From Limnanthes douglasii subsp. nivea (Eukaryota > Streptophyta > Magnoliopsida > Brassicales > Limnanthaceae): a DNA stretch of 64,000 nt. Both the position numbers and the translations under genes were made by a program. The notes under the pieces are model-generated. The model had not been told where the DNA came from. It saw only the letters and a list, made by a program, of their open reading frames with translations, and searched no databases. The stretch is taken from assembly GCA_036936605.1 (NCBI GenBank), contig JAUPFV010000001.1, positions 156,769,187-156,833,186 on the forward strand. The letters are read 5' to 3'. Within the stretch, counting starts at the first letter, position 1. Each line of letters opens with the position of its first letter. Shown here piece after piece: positions 22,985 through 34,917 of the stretch.

Positions 22985-25587
22985 TGTACCAAAGCTTGTA
23001 GGAAAAGACTTCAACCATATCATTAATTCTTCACAAATTCAGCCCACCCTCCTCATAGCTCTTGCACAAACCAGACCACTTGTACCATATAGTTGTGGCC
23101 TTCTCAGTTTTAGAACCCCATAAAAACTTGTTATAGAGAGTCTCCAGCTTCTTTGTAATAGATTTAGGAATTTTAATATTGTGAGCCACAAAAATAGGAT
23201 AAGTAGTCAAAACAGATTGAACAAGTATCAGTCTGCCCCCAAATGAAAGAGTTCTGTGATCCCATTCATTCATTTTATTGATAGTTTTTGCAATGAGATC
23301 ATCAAAGTTTCTAACTCTGTTTTTGTTATTAATGACAGCTCCCATATACTTAATATGAAGATTACTCTGCTTGAAGCCCAGAAGATTCTCTAAATTTCTC
23401 ACATAGCTGATGGAGCTTCTAACAGAGGTAATAATAGTAGACTTCGCCTTATTAACAATCTGACTAGAGACCTCCTCATATTGACCGATCTCTTTCTTTA
23501 TTATTTTTACAGATTTTGAAGCCCCATTACAGAACAGCAGAACATCATCAGTAAAACACAAGCTAGATAAGTTCACATTCCCTCTAGCTTTGTAGTTAAC
23601 TGTAGGAAAATCAGAGTAGAGTTTTTTTAGCCCTCTTATCAAGTATTCCTGGCCAATTATGAATAGACTGGTGATAGTGGGTCACCCTGTCTAAGGCCTT
23701 TATTGGGCCTAAAAAACTCTTTTGAGACCCCATTGACCACCACTGAAAATTGGCAGTTAACCATATTTCTTTGAATTAGTTTAAGAAAGTCATCTCTAAA
23801 CCTAAACTTAGCAAGAACACTTAGGATAAAAGTATGGTCCATCCTATCAAACTCCTTATCCATATCCAACTTTATCATGATATTACCTCCCCTGACCTTG
23901 TTAGACAAGTCCATAGCCAATTCCTGAGCAATCGTGATGTTATCATGAATGCTCCTACCCTTGACAAACGCCTCTTGCTCAGCTCATATAAGCTTAGCGA
24001 GGATAGTAGAGAGCATGCTGTTAATAGTTTTAGAAATGATTCTACTTAGAAGAGTGGTCAAACTGATAGGCCTGTAGTCAGACTATCTTTTAGGAGCATC
24101 CTTCTTAGGAATCAAACAAAGCACCGTAGCATAGATACCCATAGGAAACTTGTCCTCTGTGTAGAATTTCCTAATAGCCTTAGAAAGATCCTCTTTAATG
24201 ATAGTCCAACAATTCTTATAGAATTTACCGTTAAACCCATCCGGGCCAGCAGCCACATTAGAATCAAGCCCTTTAACAACCTCATATATTTCATTATCCA
24301 TAGGAAGAGCCATTAACATATCATTTTCTTCATTAGTTACAAGCTTAGGGATATAGTCTATAAGATTATTTGGATATTATAGGTTAGGAAACTTATAAAT
24401 AAGTTCCTTAAAGTGAGACACAACAGACTCACCAATAGATTCCTCATCCTGTACCCATCTGTCATCAGCCGAAATACGAGAGATTTTTTATCTCTTGTGA
24501 TTTCTTTTCACATAATTGTGAAAAAAACACTATTCCTATCCCCATCTTTAGACCATTTGGTGTGAGACTTCTGTATCCAGTATTCTTCTTCTCTTTGGAG
24601 AAGCAATAGGTGATTTTCTTTGGCCTTTTTCATGGCTTCTTTTTCCTCCATGGAGTTATAAATTAGGACTTTAGCTTCAAAGTTGTTAACTTCCTCTTCT
24701 TGCCTCCTTATGGAGTAAAAAACATTGCCAAAAACAGTCATATTCTAAACCTTTAGGTTGGCTTTTAAGTGCTTTTGTTTAAACCATAACTTAAACATAG
24801 AGGAACCATTGTATTCCACTACCCAGCTCTTCTCTACTTAGTTGTAGAACTCATCATGCAGACACCACATATTAAGGAACTTGAAAGTAGACTTTCTTTT
24901 AGGAATTGAAGTAGCTATAGTGATAAGTAACGGAGATTGGTCACAACAAGTTTTAGGTAGATAAAAAACAGTAGTGTCTTCAACACTACTGATCCAATTA
25001 TCATTAACCAAAACCTCATCGAGTCTTCGCCACTGCCTTCCATTGGACCAAGTGAACTTATTACCAGAGAACCCCACATAAACTAGATTGCAGTCAAACA
25101 TAAAACTGTTGAAGTCTTCTATACTAGCAGTAACACTAGTAGTACAGTGAATCTGTTCCTCAGGTTTAGCAATGTTGTTGAAATCACCAAACATAATCCA
25201 TTCTTTGTCATTAGTGTCTATATTTCTCAGCTCATCCCATAGATGACCCCTCAAACTTCTGGTGCATTTTTCATATATAACTGTTACCAGAAACTCTTTG
25301 GCATCAAGACAATGCCTAACTTTAAGATGAACAAACTAATCTTCATTTACCAAGACCTCCACCACAAAATCACTACTCCACATCACTCGTATCTTATTTC
25401 TAGTGTTACCTGTAAAACCATGGAACCCAATCTTGAAAGAAATAGGTGAAAGATTAGAAGTATATACCATAGGTTCTTGAATAGCAAGAAAGCTTATTCT
25501 CCTAAATCTTTTAATTAATATCAGTCTAGCTTGAGTTTTCTTGTTTCCAATGCCTCGAGCATTCCAACTTAGAATGGCAATTGTCAT
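22985..25587 (-). pseudogene. LINE ORF2: endonuclease and reverse transcriptase
   Basis: The start MTIAILSWNARGIGNKKTQ and LAIQEP mark the AP-endonuclease. FGDFNNI, FTWSNGRQWRRLDE and CDQSPLLI follow; the last is normally SDHSPL, so the catalytic histidine is glutamine here. The reverse transcriptase shows AAGPDGFNGKFYK, IKLDMDKEFDRMDH, GLRQGDPLSP and CFTDDVLLF (usually FADD), then EEGGLNL and NDMVEVFSYKLWY at the left edge. At least two frameshifts (near 24400 and 23650) and several stops break it. It runs directly into the LTR boundary at 22981. Confidence 0.8.
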
Positions 25588-25613
25588 TTAGAATTTTTAG
25601 AATTTCTTGCAAC

Positions 25614-26888
25614 CTATTTATGCTGCAAAGATTTTAAGGAGAAAATCCCCTTTGTATTTAGAATTCTGACTTTCTTGTTCTTCAAATCAATCTTCTTATC
25701 ATTCATGCTTTTCTTTACATGATAATGTGGAAATCTTCTTGTAGTTTCCTTGGTTGGAGACACACTTCCAAAGAGATTGTTCAGTGCCAAGCTGCCAGGA
25801 GAGTCTCCCTGATTATTTGTTTCAAGTTCAAGCATATGGAGAGCCCCGATTATTTTATTACTCTCCACACCAATTGTGGGGTGATTTTCAGGTACATCTT
25901 TGTTCAAATTAGTTTCCTCGGTGACTTTTTTTGCTTCATTAATTATTACTGATTTAATTTTGTTTTCTTTCCTCTCAACCTGAAAAGGAGGAGTCAGAGA
26001 TTTAAAAGGCTGTGAGTTGGAGGACCTGATCTTTTCAGTAGACGTCCTTTGAATAGTCTTCTTGCGGACATTCATAGAATAGCCCAGGTGAGAACATTAT
26101 GTACAATAGTTAGGATATTTATTGTATACCAGATCCTGCCAGAAGGAGTATGAGCCAAAGTTAATCTTTATCCTTTTAGGTAATACCTTTGATACATTCA
26201 GCACTTCCCAAATCCTGCAGTGATTAATCATAGCTCTATTTCTAGACAGAACCCAAACACTTAGAGGAATCCCTATAGTTTTGGCAACCTCCATTATAGT
26301 CGCCTCACATTACATAAATTCTAGCAAGTTAGGTAGATTAATGTACACCGGTGTTGCTGGGTTTTCAACACTAGGATTGAATTTCGGGGACCATTCCAGC
26401 AACCTCATAACCTTGTCCCCTATTTGCCAAACGTTTATTTTCCATAACTTTAGAAGATCTTCCTTGAGAGAGAGTTCAATGAAGATATGTCTGAAGTCCC
26501 AACTTGATACATTGCATTCTCCTTGAAATCTAAATTTGTCCAAAAAATCCATAACAGTTGCATAGTTAGGTTTCCCGGTAGCGAACTTACCACCCAGGGT
26601 GTATTTTGTCCTATGTTTTAGCATCCGCAGATCTTCTGACTCAAATCGAATCTCAACATTATCCTTTTCAATTTTTCTGATAACTTTTTTATGAACTATC
26701 TTCTCGACATTGTTTTTAAATAAGTGAGTATTTGAAATTTTTCTTGCTGACACATTTACTTTACTTATGGCAGGCTTAAAGATTGGATTTTCCCTAATGG
26801 TTTGATGATCTGATAACGATCGCAGCACCGAGAAGCACTCCTAGATATCAACAGCTCGTTGATGTGAAGAAGAGCTCACCGTAGCCAT
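25614..26888 (-). pseudogene. LINE ORF1 (DUF4283 and zinc knuckle), three stops
   Basis: One frame runs from ATG at 26888 (MATVSSSSHQRAVDI) to about 25614, interrupted only by three in-frame stops, near 26843, 26307 and 26097. It contains the DUF4283 RNA-binding fold (GGKFATGKPNYATVMDFLDK; WDFRHIFIELSLKED; KINVWQIGDKVMRLLEWSP) and a CCHC zinc knuckle (YCT-stop-CSHLGYS), with the third stop falling inside the knuckle. The tail is basic/serine-rich. ORF1 proteins package LINE RNA. Confidence 0.75.
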
Positions 26889-27689
26889 CAAAAGAGACCA
26901 AGAGACTCAAGAGAAGAAGAAGATTTTAGAGTAGGGCTCTAAATCTTGGAGCATTTTTTGAACACTTGTAACTAACTTTTTTTTCTTCTACAAAAATCGT
27001 TCTTTAAGATTTTATAAGAATTCTACGACAAGATTCAAAATGGATGAAAATTGAGATTTATATATATATATATATGAAAAGAGAACCCATGCTTAAGTGA
27101 ATGCAATTAAACCATAAGTTAAGAACGACGATAATTGAAAAACCATTATCGATAAATTTTAAAAACTGTTCGATTAATCGTGACAAAATTAATCGCACAC
27201 GATAGAAAAAACTACTACAAATCATAGTAATAAAGGCATTATGACAAAATTACTTTACTACATGTATGCTGTATAAAATACAGCATATTTGATAAATGGA
27301 TTTTTTAATTTGAAGATGACTGAACTTAGCTAGTTTTCAATAAATTTTAATGATTATAAGTGAGAGTGAATGGTCTGAAGAGTTTTAGGATCACTGTAAA
27401 AACCAAACTCAACATATATAAACTCAGCATACATATAGAGTACATTGTTGGTTTGGATGTCCACAAGCATAAAGTAAAAAACAGATATGTGTATTTAAAT
27501 TTAGCGTTTAAATAAACAATGAAATAAAGCAAAAACCCAAAAAATTAAATAGTGAATGTCACGGATTTTCGTGAAGTTCGATTAGTGCTTTCAAATAATC
27601 GTTTCCAAAGCAACAAAATCTGAATGTGAATGTAACGATTTTTTTTATGAAATACGATCAATGGATTTAAATAGTCATTTGAAAGAGTA
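26889..27689. other. LINE 5' flank and AT-rich spacer
   Basis: 26889-27000 resembles a LINE leader. The remainder is AT-rich with a short AT tract at 27059-27076 and nothing recognisable. Confidence 0.4.
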
Positions 27690-28385
27690 GTGATTAAGCA
27701 CTACATGTGACAGAGTTTGAGATAAAAAAAATTGAAAGAACTTCATGGTTTTTTTACACTCATAAACGAATTTTTATTTTACAATAGAATTATGCAAAAT
27801 AAAATAGAAAAAATCAAGATGAAAATTGATATATTTAATTTCAACAAGATTCATAAAGAACTCTTATTACAATCAGTACAAAGAAATCAAAAGAATATTG
27901 ACATATCTGAAAGGATACGTTGACCATGTATTTTTTTGTGAGGTTGATGCATTAATTAATCTTATTAGTTGTAAGAACAATGATTTAGTAGGGAGCATTG
28001 ATGATAGCTGATGCATTGTTAGATATGTCGTACATTTTAGTAACAATAATTTCATAGAGTTTAAGAAGACAATCAGTTGTGGCTATTTGGATTAAAGCGG
28101 ATGATATCGTTGCGTATTATGCATGAGGTTAATTGATATGATTACGTGTAATTGTGAAAAGTCTTAAAATATATAGAACAATGCAACAATTTTTTTATAA
28201 CAATAATTTTACTATTTCAGTCCCAACGGATTCAATTTTCATGAAAGGATAAACTCATTTAATATCACTTTTTGAATGAACTTGTGAGAAATGGTCATGT
28301 TCAAGTTGAGTCTTAAAAAACAAAAATTATATAGTTGACATTTTCTAAAAACTACAAAATTCACAAGTTTGTAACAATAATATTG
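27690..28385 (+). pseudogene. Copia polyprotein C-terminus (RNase H region), badly decayed
   Basis: Scattered blocks in shifting frames follow the Copia RNase H order: EIKRILTYLKGYVDHVFFCE, then NDLVGSIDDS (family: DWAGSxDDR), then at 28236-28300 YHFLNELVRNGHVQVE (family: KYHFIRELVxxGxVxLxY), and a tail resembling ...ADIFTK...KTTKF near 28335. The order and spacing support the call although every block carries changes and stops. Confidence 0.5.
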
Positions 28386-29179
28386 TAAGCACCGAAGTTA
28401 TGAAAAAACTTAGTTTAAACTAAGACATTGTTGGTATAAAATCAAATTAGTCTTCGTAATTTAATTAAGTTAATTAATAAATTAATTAATTAGTTAGCCA
28501 TTAGATCAAATGCTTAAATAATATTTATATTATAAAAATATTATTCAATTAAAAACAATTATAGTATATTATGTTTCATATTTTGTGATAGAGTTTGATT
28601 TCATAATCTATAAAACTTTAACTCTTATATATCTATAAATTAAAGCATAAAGGTTTTATCATAAAAAAACTAAAAAAATTAATTAATTAATCAAATTATC
28701 CATTTTTCGAAATATTATTTATATCTTGTATTTTTGTGCCAAACACCCTTCAAATTCCAAAGTGAATATGTCATGCGGTCTTTTGGCCAACGATGTAGTC
28801 CAAATTATTTATATTATTTAAACAATGTTTCATTTTATATTTGAACATGCTTCCCAAACGAATTGTTTGTTTTATTTTAGTTGTTAAAAAATAAACCTAG
28901 TGATATGAGTTAATTTACAAGTCAATAAAAAGTAAAATAATTAAAATATATTATTATCAAGTAATTAAGACCGTATAATATTACATATTCAAAACTAAAT
29001 TGATGTAATTGAAAAATAATAAGTTAGTTGAATTATTTAATTAAAAAAATGTCATTCGACCATTAAATTAGATTATAATAATATTGTAAAAAAAATTGAG
29101 TCAACAATTTGGGGTTGGTTTTCAGTCCATCGACCATTGATTTTAATTATATTAATCATGTTTCTTTTGATTATTTTCT
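28386..29179. other. AT-rich DNA, nothing recognised
   Basis: Very AT-rich with many TTAATTAA words. No coding feature was seen. Confidence 0.5.
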
Positions 29180-30259
29180 TAACATAATTGTGAAAGGTTT
29201 TTGGATTTCTATCACTGGTTTTAGCCTAGTTAGATGAGCTCTTTTGTTTCTAAGACTTCTTCTCTAACAAAAAGGTTAAGATGAACAACCATAGCCTTAG
29301 TTAATTAAGTTTGAGTTTCAATGGTGTTTGAGATTTCTAAACAATTTTCTACATTTTTAACTTTATCTTCAGCATTGAGAATGTTGTCAAAAATGTTATC
29401 AAAGACTTCCTTATTTCAAGATTTTAATTTATGCTTAACTCTTTTCAATTTAGACCAGAAAACAGACATAAGATTTTCATATTTGTGTTTTGTCCAGTTG
29501 GGTTCTACTATGTTAAGGAATCTGTTATGAAGAAGCCACATATTTTGAAATTTAAATGAGGCTTTAGGCATGTTGGTCAAGTTAGACATAGATATACACA
29601 AATTTGAATGATGTAAGCCTATTATGGCCAAATATTTCACATTTTTATGTCAAATAAGTCTCTCCATGCTGCATTGTGAAGCACTATGTCGAGACTCGAG
29701 ACGCTTCCAATTAGAGTTATTAGACCAAATGTATCTAGATCCAGATTAACCTGGATTCTCGAATTTACAGTCCATTACCATATTATTGAAGTTATATATT
29801 TCCCTAAGGTCAAGGGATATACATGACAGTTGTTCAGAAGTATTGGAGATTATATTGAAATCTCCAACAATCATCAATTTTGTGTTTGTAACAGAGATGT
29901 TTCTTTATCCCAGAGGTCAATTCTTTGAGTTATTGTGCATTTTTCATATAAGATGGTGAACAATAGTTCTTTATTTTAAGAGAAATGTGTCAATTTCATA
30001 TGAAGGAACTAATAATGGTCAATGAGAGTGCTAATATGGTAAATGTGGTTGTATATAGTCCAGATTTTAGTGCTAGTGTTAGCAATGCCATGATTGAAAC
30101 CAAGTTTGGTAGTTATTGAGTCAAGTTTTTAAATAGAGATCATTGGCTCTTGAAGAGCAATAAGCTCTATTTTTTAGTTTTAATTATTGACATAATTTTT
30201 CTAATGGTTCTCTTGTTCCCAATACCCATGGCATTCCAACAGAGGATTGGAATTGTCAT
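29180..30259 (-). pseudogene. LINE ORF2 endonuclease fragment
   Basis: Blocks on the minus strand: MTIPILCWNAMGIGNKR (30259), MIVGDFNIISN (near 29870), WSNNSNWKRLESR (near 29710), and KASFKFQNMWLLHNRFLNIV then FWSKLKRVKHKLK (29560-29416). Stops separate the blocks, so no enzyme is made. Confidence 0.6.
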
Positions 30260-30388
30260 TTGAATGGTTGGTTTGATGATCTTGTGGATCTTTTAGATTA
30301 AGCAGGTTTAAGGCCTTTTGGAGCATCTAGTTTTGATCTTATTACTTTTTGATTTTTGCTTTTTCAATTTTATCATTAGGGCATTCGT

Positions 30389-31210
30389 TCACTCGAGTAA
30401 TGAAGGAGGGATTCCTATAAAGAGGACTTTTATTGAGTTGTGTTCCTTATTTGAGTTGGTCTCATCTTGAGATGAGTTAAGGGTTTTTCCTAATTCTATG
30501 ATTTGCAAGACATCGTTAATTTCTTTGTTTAAATTGATATGAGTATCACAAGTTGTGATAGTAGTAGGATTTATGTTAGCTGAATTGTTTTCTAGATTAT
30601 GATTTAAGATATCCTTTGAGGTGTTAATTGTTAAACAATTTTCATAGGTTTTAAAGTCTTTTGCGGCATCTATAAATATAGATTTATTTTCATTAGAATT
30701 CAAATCTTTGTCTAGGGTAATTTCTTTCATTTGTTGTTCAATGATGGTGTTAACAGATGAATTTTTTGCTTTCTAAACCCAAACTTGTATTTGGGAAGAG
30801 GGGTTCAAGTTTAGGATGGGTATGGTGGTTAGTTGCTTAGCCATGTCACCAAACATGTTTGTATTCATCTAACCTCTATTTCATGTTGAATCACTATGGC
30901 CTAAATGTTTACAAATGTTACAATATTTGGGCATTGAGCCATATATTATCTTTCACCAGAAGCCATTAACTTCCTTAAAACCTATCTAGAGTTTTTTGGG
31001 AAGTGGTTTAGATAAATCCATGATAAGAAGAGCTTTAACACAGTTAAAGTTCTCTATTAAAAAGATAGAATCCAAATGGAGAGAGGCAACCTAATTACCT
31101 TTGTTATTTGGTTGATTATGTCAAGATTACATATGTTTTCTGGTATTTTAGGAAAATAAACCCAAACTGGAGTCTCAGGAGACTCGACTTTGGGATTAAA
31201 ATTGGGTTTT
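30389..31210 (-). pseudogene. LINE ORF1 fragment (DUF4283 C-terminal part, zinc knuckle, tail)
   Basis: LLIMDLSKPLPKKL...GFKEVNGFW precedes the knuckle YCNICKHLGHSDST, whose last cysteine codon is a stop. The polar tail ends at 30389 (DLNSNENKSIFIDAAKDF...). Same family as the ORF1 at 25614-26888. Confidence 0.6.
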
Positions 31211-31509
31211 TGTTTAAATAATCTAAAATAAAAAATAATTATTGAATATACATTTTGTTTCCACCGGATTTTTGGGTCTTCAATGTTTTCTAATCCTATG
31301 AATACGTGTCTATAATCATAGATATATAAACTGTATTGACCTAAAAAATGAAAATAGTATAGGAAATATCTAATTTCATGTAACTCTGATGCTTGCTGCC
31401 TTACATCTGCCTTACATCTGCCTTACATTTCGTGTTAATCACCTAAAGACAAAACATATAGTCTCTTACCTAAACTAGACACCTCCTTTGTCGGGTCGAT
31501 ATATACTAA

Positions 31510-31866
31510 ACTCTGATGCTTGCTGCTTTACATCTGGGGAATCAAGTGGCGCAATAAATATGGAAAGCTTACACCTCTTAAAGCAGAAGCTCAGGCAATA
31601 CATGATGGCCTTCAAATATGTAGAATTACAGGAATCAGGGAAATAGACATTGAATCAGATTCTGAAATTCTCGTCTCACTTATTTCATCTGCAAAAGTCC
31701 TAAATTATCTAGTTTGAGTAATAAATAGTATAAGACCTTTAATTGCAAAGAAAATGTCTCTTCGTTTCATTTTTAGAGAACAAAATAGAGATGTTTATTA
31801 GCTAGCTCGTTGGACCCTAAAATGTAAAACGAAGATTGATTACAAAGAATTTAAACCTCCAACTTA
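31510..31866 (+). pseudogene. RNase H-like (RVT_3) fragment, plus strand
   Basis: TPLKAEAQAIHDGLQICRIT then GIREIDIESDSEILVSLI are the AEA..A and E-DS blocks of plant RNase H-like domains. After a stop the frame gives FIFREQNRDVY and LARWT. It has opposite orientation to the neighbouring LINE, so it comes from another element. Confidence 0.6.
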
Positions 31867-32496
31867 GCTGGAGGCAATCAGTTGCTTAGAAAGCTTACAA
31901 ATAGGCTATATAAGAACTCACAAATAATTACCTCTGATTCGCGAATAATAAATGAGGAGAAAATTTCTCATGTAAGAAAAAAACGACATGGAAAGGAAGA
32001 AAGAGAGGATGCAAATTGTAGACAGAAATGACAATGCTATTACTCTTGGAAAGGAATGACAAAATGAAAAGATAGAGAAGGAGTATGTGTCTCATTCAAA
32101 CTAAAAGAACAGAAAATTCAAAAAAGAAGATGTGCTTTAATATCAAATGTGAAGAATCAACAAGGATTGAAAAATAATAGAGATTCACAAATAAAACTTC
32201 AAAACCACGGAAGAACCAAAAGTGAAGAAGAATAAATTTTGGGATCTGAGTCTTAGGAGGAAATTTATTCCTCTAGCGTGTTTACAAAATTAGAAATTTT
32301 ACTTAAGAACAAAAGTTTGATGTATCTAACAATTATATCCAAAATTTTCTGTAAACACTCCAAATTTTACCCAAAAATAATAAAGTTACTTTAGCTTTAA
32401 AAAAAATATTATATAAAATTACTGGTTTTAATAAACGTCACAAACATAATAAAAGTACATTCTCAAATTTTTCAACGTAAGAATTAAAAAGCTAAC
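31867..32496. other. AT-rich spacer, nothing recognised
   Basis: No feature was seen; the second hAT element begins at 32505. Confidence 0.5.
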
Positions 32497-32504
32497 CGTA
32501 TAAT
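32497..32504. repeat. Target-site duplication, left copy (CGTATAAT)
   Basis: The 8 bases before the hAT terminal repeat are identical to those after its other end (39548-39555). Eight-bp duplications are the hAT hallmark. Confidence 0.97.
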
Positions 32505-32514
32505 TAGGGCTGTT

Positions 32515-32763
32515 ATCGGTCCGGTTCGGTCCGGGTTTTGGCGGAACCGGACCGGACCGCTAAGCTTATCGGTTCGGACCGAACCGAACCGATAAGCTTT
32601 CGGTTCTGATATTTGGAACCGGACCGGAACCGGTAAGAATCGGTTCGGTTCGGTCCGGTTCGGTCCGGTCCGGTTCGGTTCCGGTCTCGGTTCGGTCCGT
32701 TTTCGGTCCGGTCCGGTTTCGGTCCGTTTTCGGTCCGGTTCGGTTTCGGTCCGGTCCGGTTTC
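32515..32763. repeat. hAT left subterminal repeat array
   Basis: Many copies of CGGTTCGGTCCGGT and variants in both orientations, the likely transposase-binding zone. An open frame across it (RTETEPDRKRTE...) is only the repeat translated. Confidence 0.9.
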
Positions 32764-33120
32764 GATAAATTATACAGTTTGTTTAGTAAACAATGACTCC
32801 TATGTCTCAAGTTGTAACCACACGAGTTTTTATTTTTATTATCTGAAATGAATGATTTTAATTAACACAGATCCAAAAATGAAGTAGAAATTTGTGATAA
32901 AACATTAAACCAATTTTAAAATATGCCAGATTAAATCCATATATAGATTCTACTAGCTAACCGGTGCCATGTATTATCAATTTTTTTTTCGGCATGGGTG
33001 CCAAAACCTACTTATATTCCAGTCACAATACAAAAATAATGGAAAAACTGAACATGATAACATCAGGTTAGGTCATGTATACAAAAGCTTTCGCGGTTCG
33101 AGGAAAAACCAAAAAAAGCA

Positions 33121-34702
33121 TCAATGCTGAGCAGCAAGATCAAGCACTTCTTTAAATTCATCAGACACGAAAGATTCAACCGTTAATGAGGGCTTATGTT
33201 TGTTTGTTCCATGAGTTTCAAGCTTTCTAATGCCAATTACAGTTGTCAGACCTGCAGATACATACATTACAAATTTAGAATCAAATAGTTAAACTGATAA
33301 GGGTGAATTGTCGTGAAAAAGGGAAGAAAATTATAGAAACTCAAAACTGAAAACTCTGCACAAGCATAGTTACAAGCTTAGAAGTAGAATGTACTCACTC
33401 TCATGTACACGTCCATATAAAAACTTTTCTCCTTCCCAAAACTTTAGTGGTTTTGATGTGATCCTAGTGCTTCGCCTTACGCCAGAAATCATACTAGTAC
33501 CAGCAGCTATATAAAAACAAGATCAGTTTAATTTGAAAACAAGATAAAAAGATTTGTTGCTAACCTAGCTTTTTCAAGTGGAAGCACCTGCAAGGCTTTT
33601 CCTTCGTGAAAATGCCACGCTCTCTCGGGTTTTGTATTTTTGTGATGCCTGTTTCCTTTGCTTTTTCACTAGCATCCGAGCCGGTTCATGAACATCCTGT
33701 AGCAATTGAAACAAGTAAACGTATATCCTAATATATTTTGAGCTGCTCTCTTCAGGTAGTGACTTGTGGTTGAAGTGGAATATTCTACATTGTTACATTT
33801 CATATTTACTCATGCTAACTAATATGTTTACTTGTTTCAATTGCTACAGGATGTTCAATCTACATTGCACAGATTTCATTTTTCAATGTATTCAGACAAC
33901 TATTCCACGCAGTGTATCATCTAACTGAATTTCGTTATAATCACTTGCATAAAATATGCACCATCTGTCCTTACGACTTTGTAGGTCCTTAAAGTGTCAA
34001 GTAAGAAAAATGTTACCTGGCCACTCAATTGGTTGGATGTTTGCATCTCTAGACTAGTTGCACAGCCTTGCAAGACGTCCTGCTTTTCACCGTTTCCCAT
34101 CAAGACTGCCCCATCAGATCCTGCCATGTCTCGAGACCCTCCTGTGCTAACACCAACAGCAGAATCCAGTCCAGTTGAATCAATATTGGCAGACTTGTCA
34201 GAAGCACTAACAGTGTCTCCAACATCCACATTAGAGGGACATGCATCATCAACAGTGTTGTCATTTTCCTCAGAAAGTAAAGACTTCAACTTGCAAGTGA
34301 AAGCACACGAAGCATTTTCTTTCAAGGCAGAATCAAATGGCCATGCTTCAGCATCAGCTGTTTCATCCACATTATGTGAGGTTGATCTAGCATTGGTTGG
34401 TGAATCTGACGGGCCAGCAGTATCTTCAATAGCCGATGCTTTACCAAAGATCTTATTCAATGTATTATGTATGTCTGACAATGCTGTTCGAGTGTTTATT
34501 CTGCCTGCTTTTGATGCGTTCACATCAATCCGTTGGACATCAGGCATGTCAGGAAGGCATAAGTCATCTAGCTGAAAGGGCTTGATTTGTAAACGATCCT
34601 GTATGAGAGTCATTACACCACCCCCATCAAGCTCTTCATGACCGCGAGCAAATAGTTCATCCATGAGTTCACTAACACTATTCTCTGTCTCTGTTATTGA
34701 CT
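33121..34702 (-). pseudogene. CENPC: CENP-C (centromere protein C) middle and C-terminal exons, captured in hAT element
   Basis: CENP-C links CENH3 nucleosomes to the kinetochore. Four minus-strand exons with GT-AG junctions are visible: 34702-34017, 33696-33588, 33506-33399 and 33251-33121. Exon 1 carries the conserved stretch ARGHEELDGGG... DRLQIKPFQLDDLCLPDMPD and ALSDIHNTL. Exon 2 gives FSRRKSLA. Exon 3 holds the CENP-C motif [14 protein letters not shown] followed by [12 protein letters not shown]. Exon 4 reads LTTVIGI then ESFVSDEFKEVLDLAAQH and stop. All four join in frame without stops. The N-terminal part of the gene is missing; upstream instead lie ICE1 exons. Introns are kept, so capture was from genomic DNA. 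If transcribed from upstream, it could make a CENH3-binding tail; expression is unproven. Confidence 0.88.
33689..33857. repeat. 32-bp inverted repeat across a CENP-C intron/exon border
   Basis: Bases 33689-33720 are exactly complementary to 33826-33857, with 105 bp between. The arm includes the splice acceptor and first bases of the CENP-C exon (minus strand ...TTGCTACAG then GATGTTCA), so an inverted copy of the acceptor lies within the intron. Confidence 0.9.
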
Positions 34703-34856
34703 CTACACAAAATTAAAAAACAGTTAGAAAATCATGTAAATTTGCATTACTAGTGAATATTGTTACAAAGAAAACAACAAACAAACACGCTCCTACGTCA
34801 ATACGAACTAACCCTTTAAACGAAATTAGAATAAACAGGATCTACCAACTTCTTGC

Positions 34857-34917
34857 CTGTGTGAGAAGTTCACACTACCAACTTCTTGCCTGTGTGAGAA
34901 GTTTACATTAAACCAGG
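34857..34917. repeat. 31-bp tandem duplication after the ICE1 stop codon
   Basis: ACCAACTTCTTGCCTGTGTG followed by AGAAGTT occurs twice in a row, at the boundary between the ICE1 and CENP-C pieces. Confidence 0.85.

Larger units (their letters stand above)
22983..26888 (-). mobile_element. L1-type LINE, minus strand, decayed
   Basis: Orders as in plant L1: ORF1 (26888-25614), then ORF2 with endonuclease (25587-24838) and reverse transcriptase (24319-22985). The left end is cut by the LTR at 22594-22981; the RNase H piece at 20955-21467 may be its continuation. A 5' untranslated region extends right of 26888. No target duplication was identified. Confidence 0.8.
29180..31210 (-). mobile_element. 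Second L1-type LINE fragment, minus strand
   Basis: It contains ORF1 (31210-30389) and the endonuclease part of ORF2 (30259-29180), and stops before the RT. Layout and sequence resemble the LINE at 22983-26888 (ORF2 starts MTIPILCWNAMGIGNKR versus MTIAILSWNARGIGNKK), but both frames are far more decayed. Confidence 0.65.

Noticed and set aside
22982..22997. Primer-binding-site-like GGTTGTACCAAAGC after an LTR end
   Set aside because: On the minus strand these bases encode the LINE block KLWYN, continuous with the RT frame, so the resemblance is coincidental.
31385..31535. Direct repeat AACTCTGATGCTTGCTGC...TTACATCTG flanking about 125 bp, considered as a target duplication
   Set aside because: The repeats are about 28 bp with internal TGCCTTACATC repeats and enclose nothing with transposon ends; probably a local tandem event.
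32484..32810. Open frame with DRTETEPDRKRTE repeats
   Set aside because: It is the hAT subterminal CGGTTCGGTCCGG array translated, not a gene.
33994..34575. 193-codon plus-strand open frame
   Set aside because: It is the opposite strand of the large CENP-C exon, whose minus-strand reading matches a known protein.
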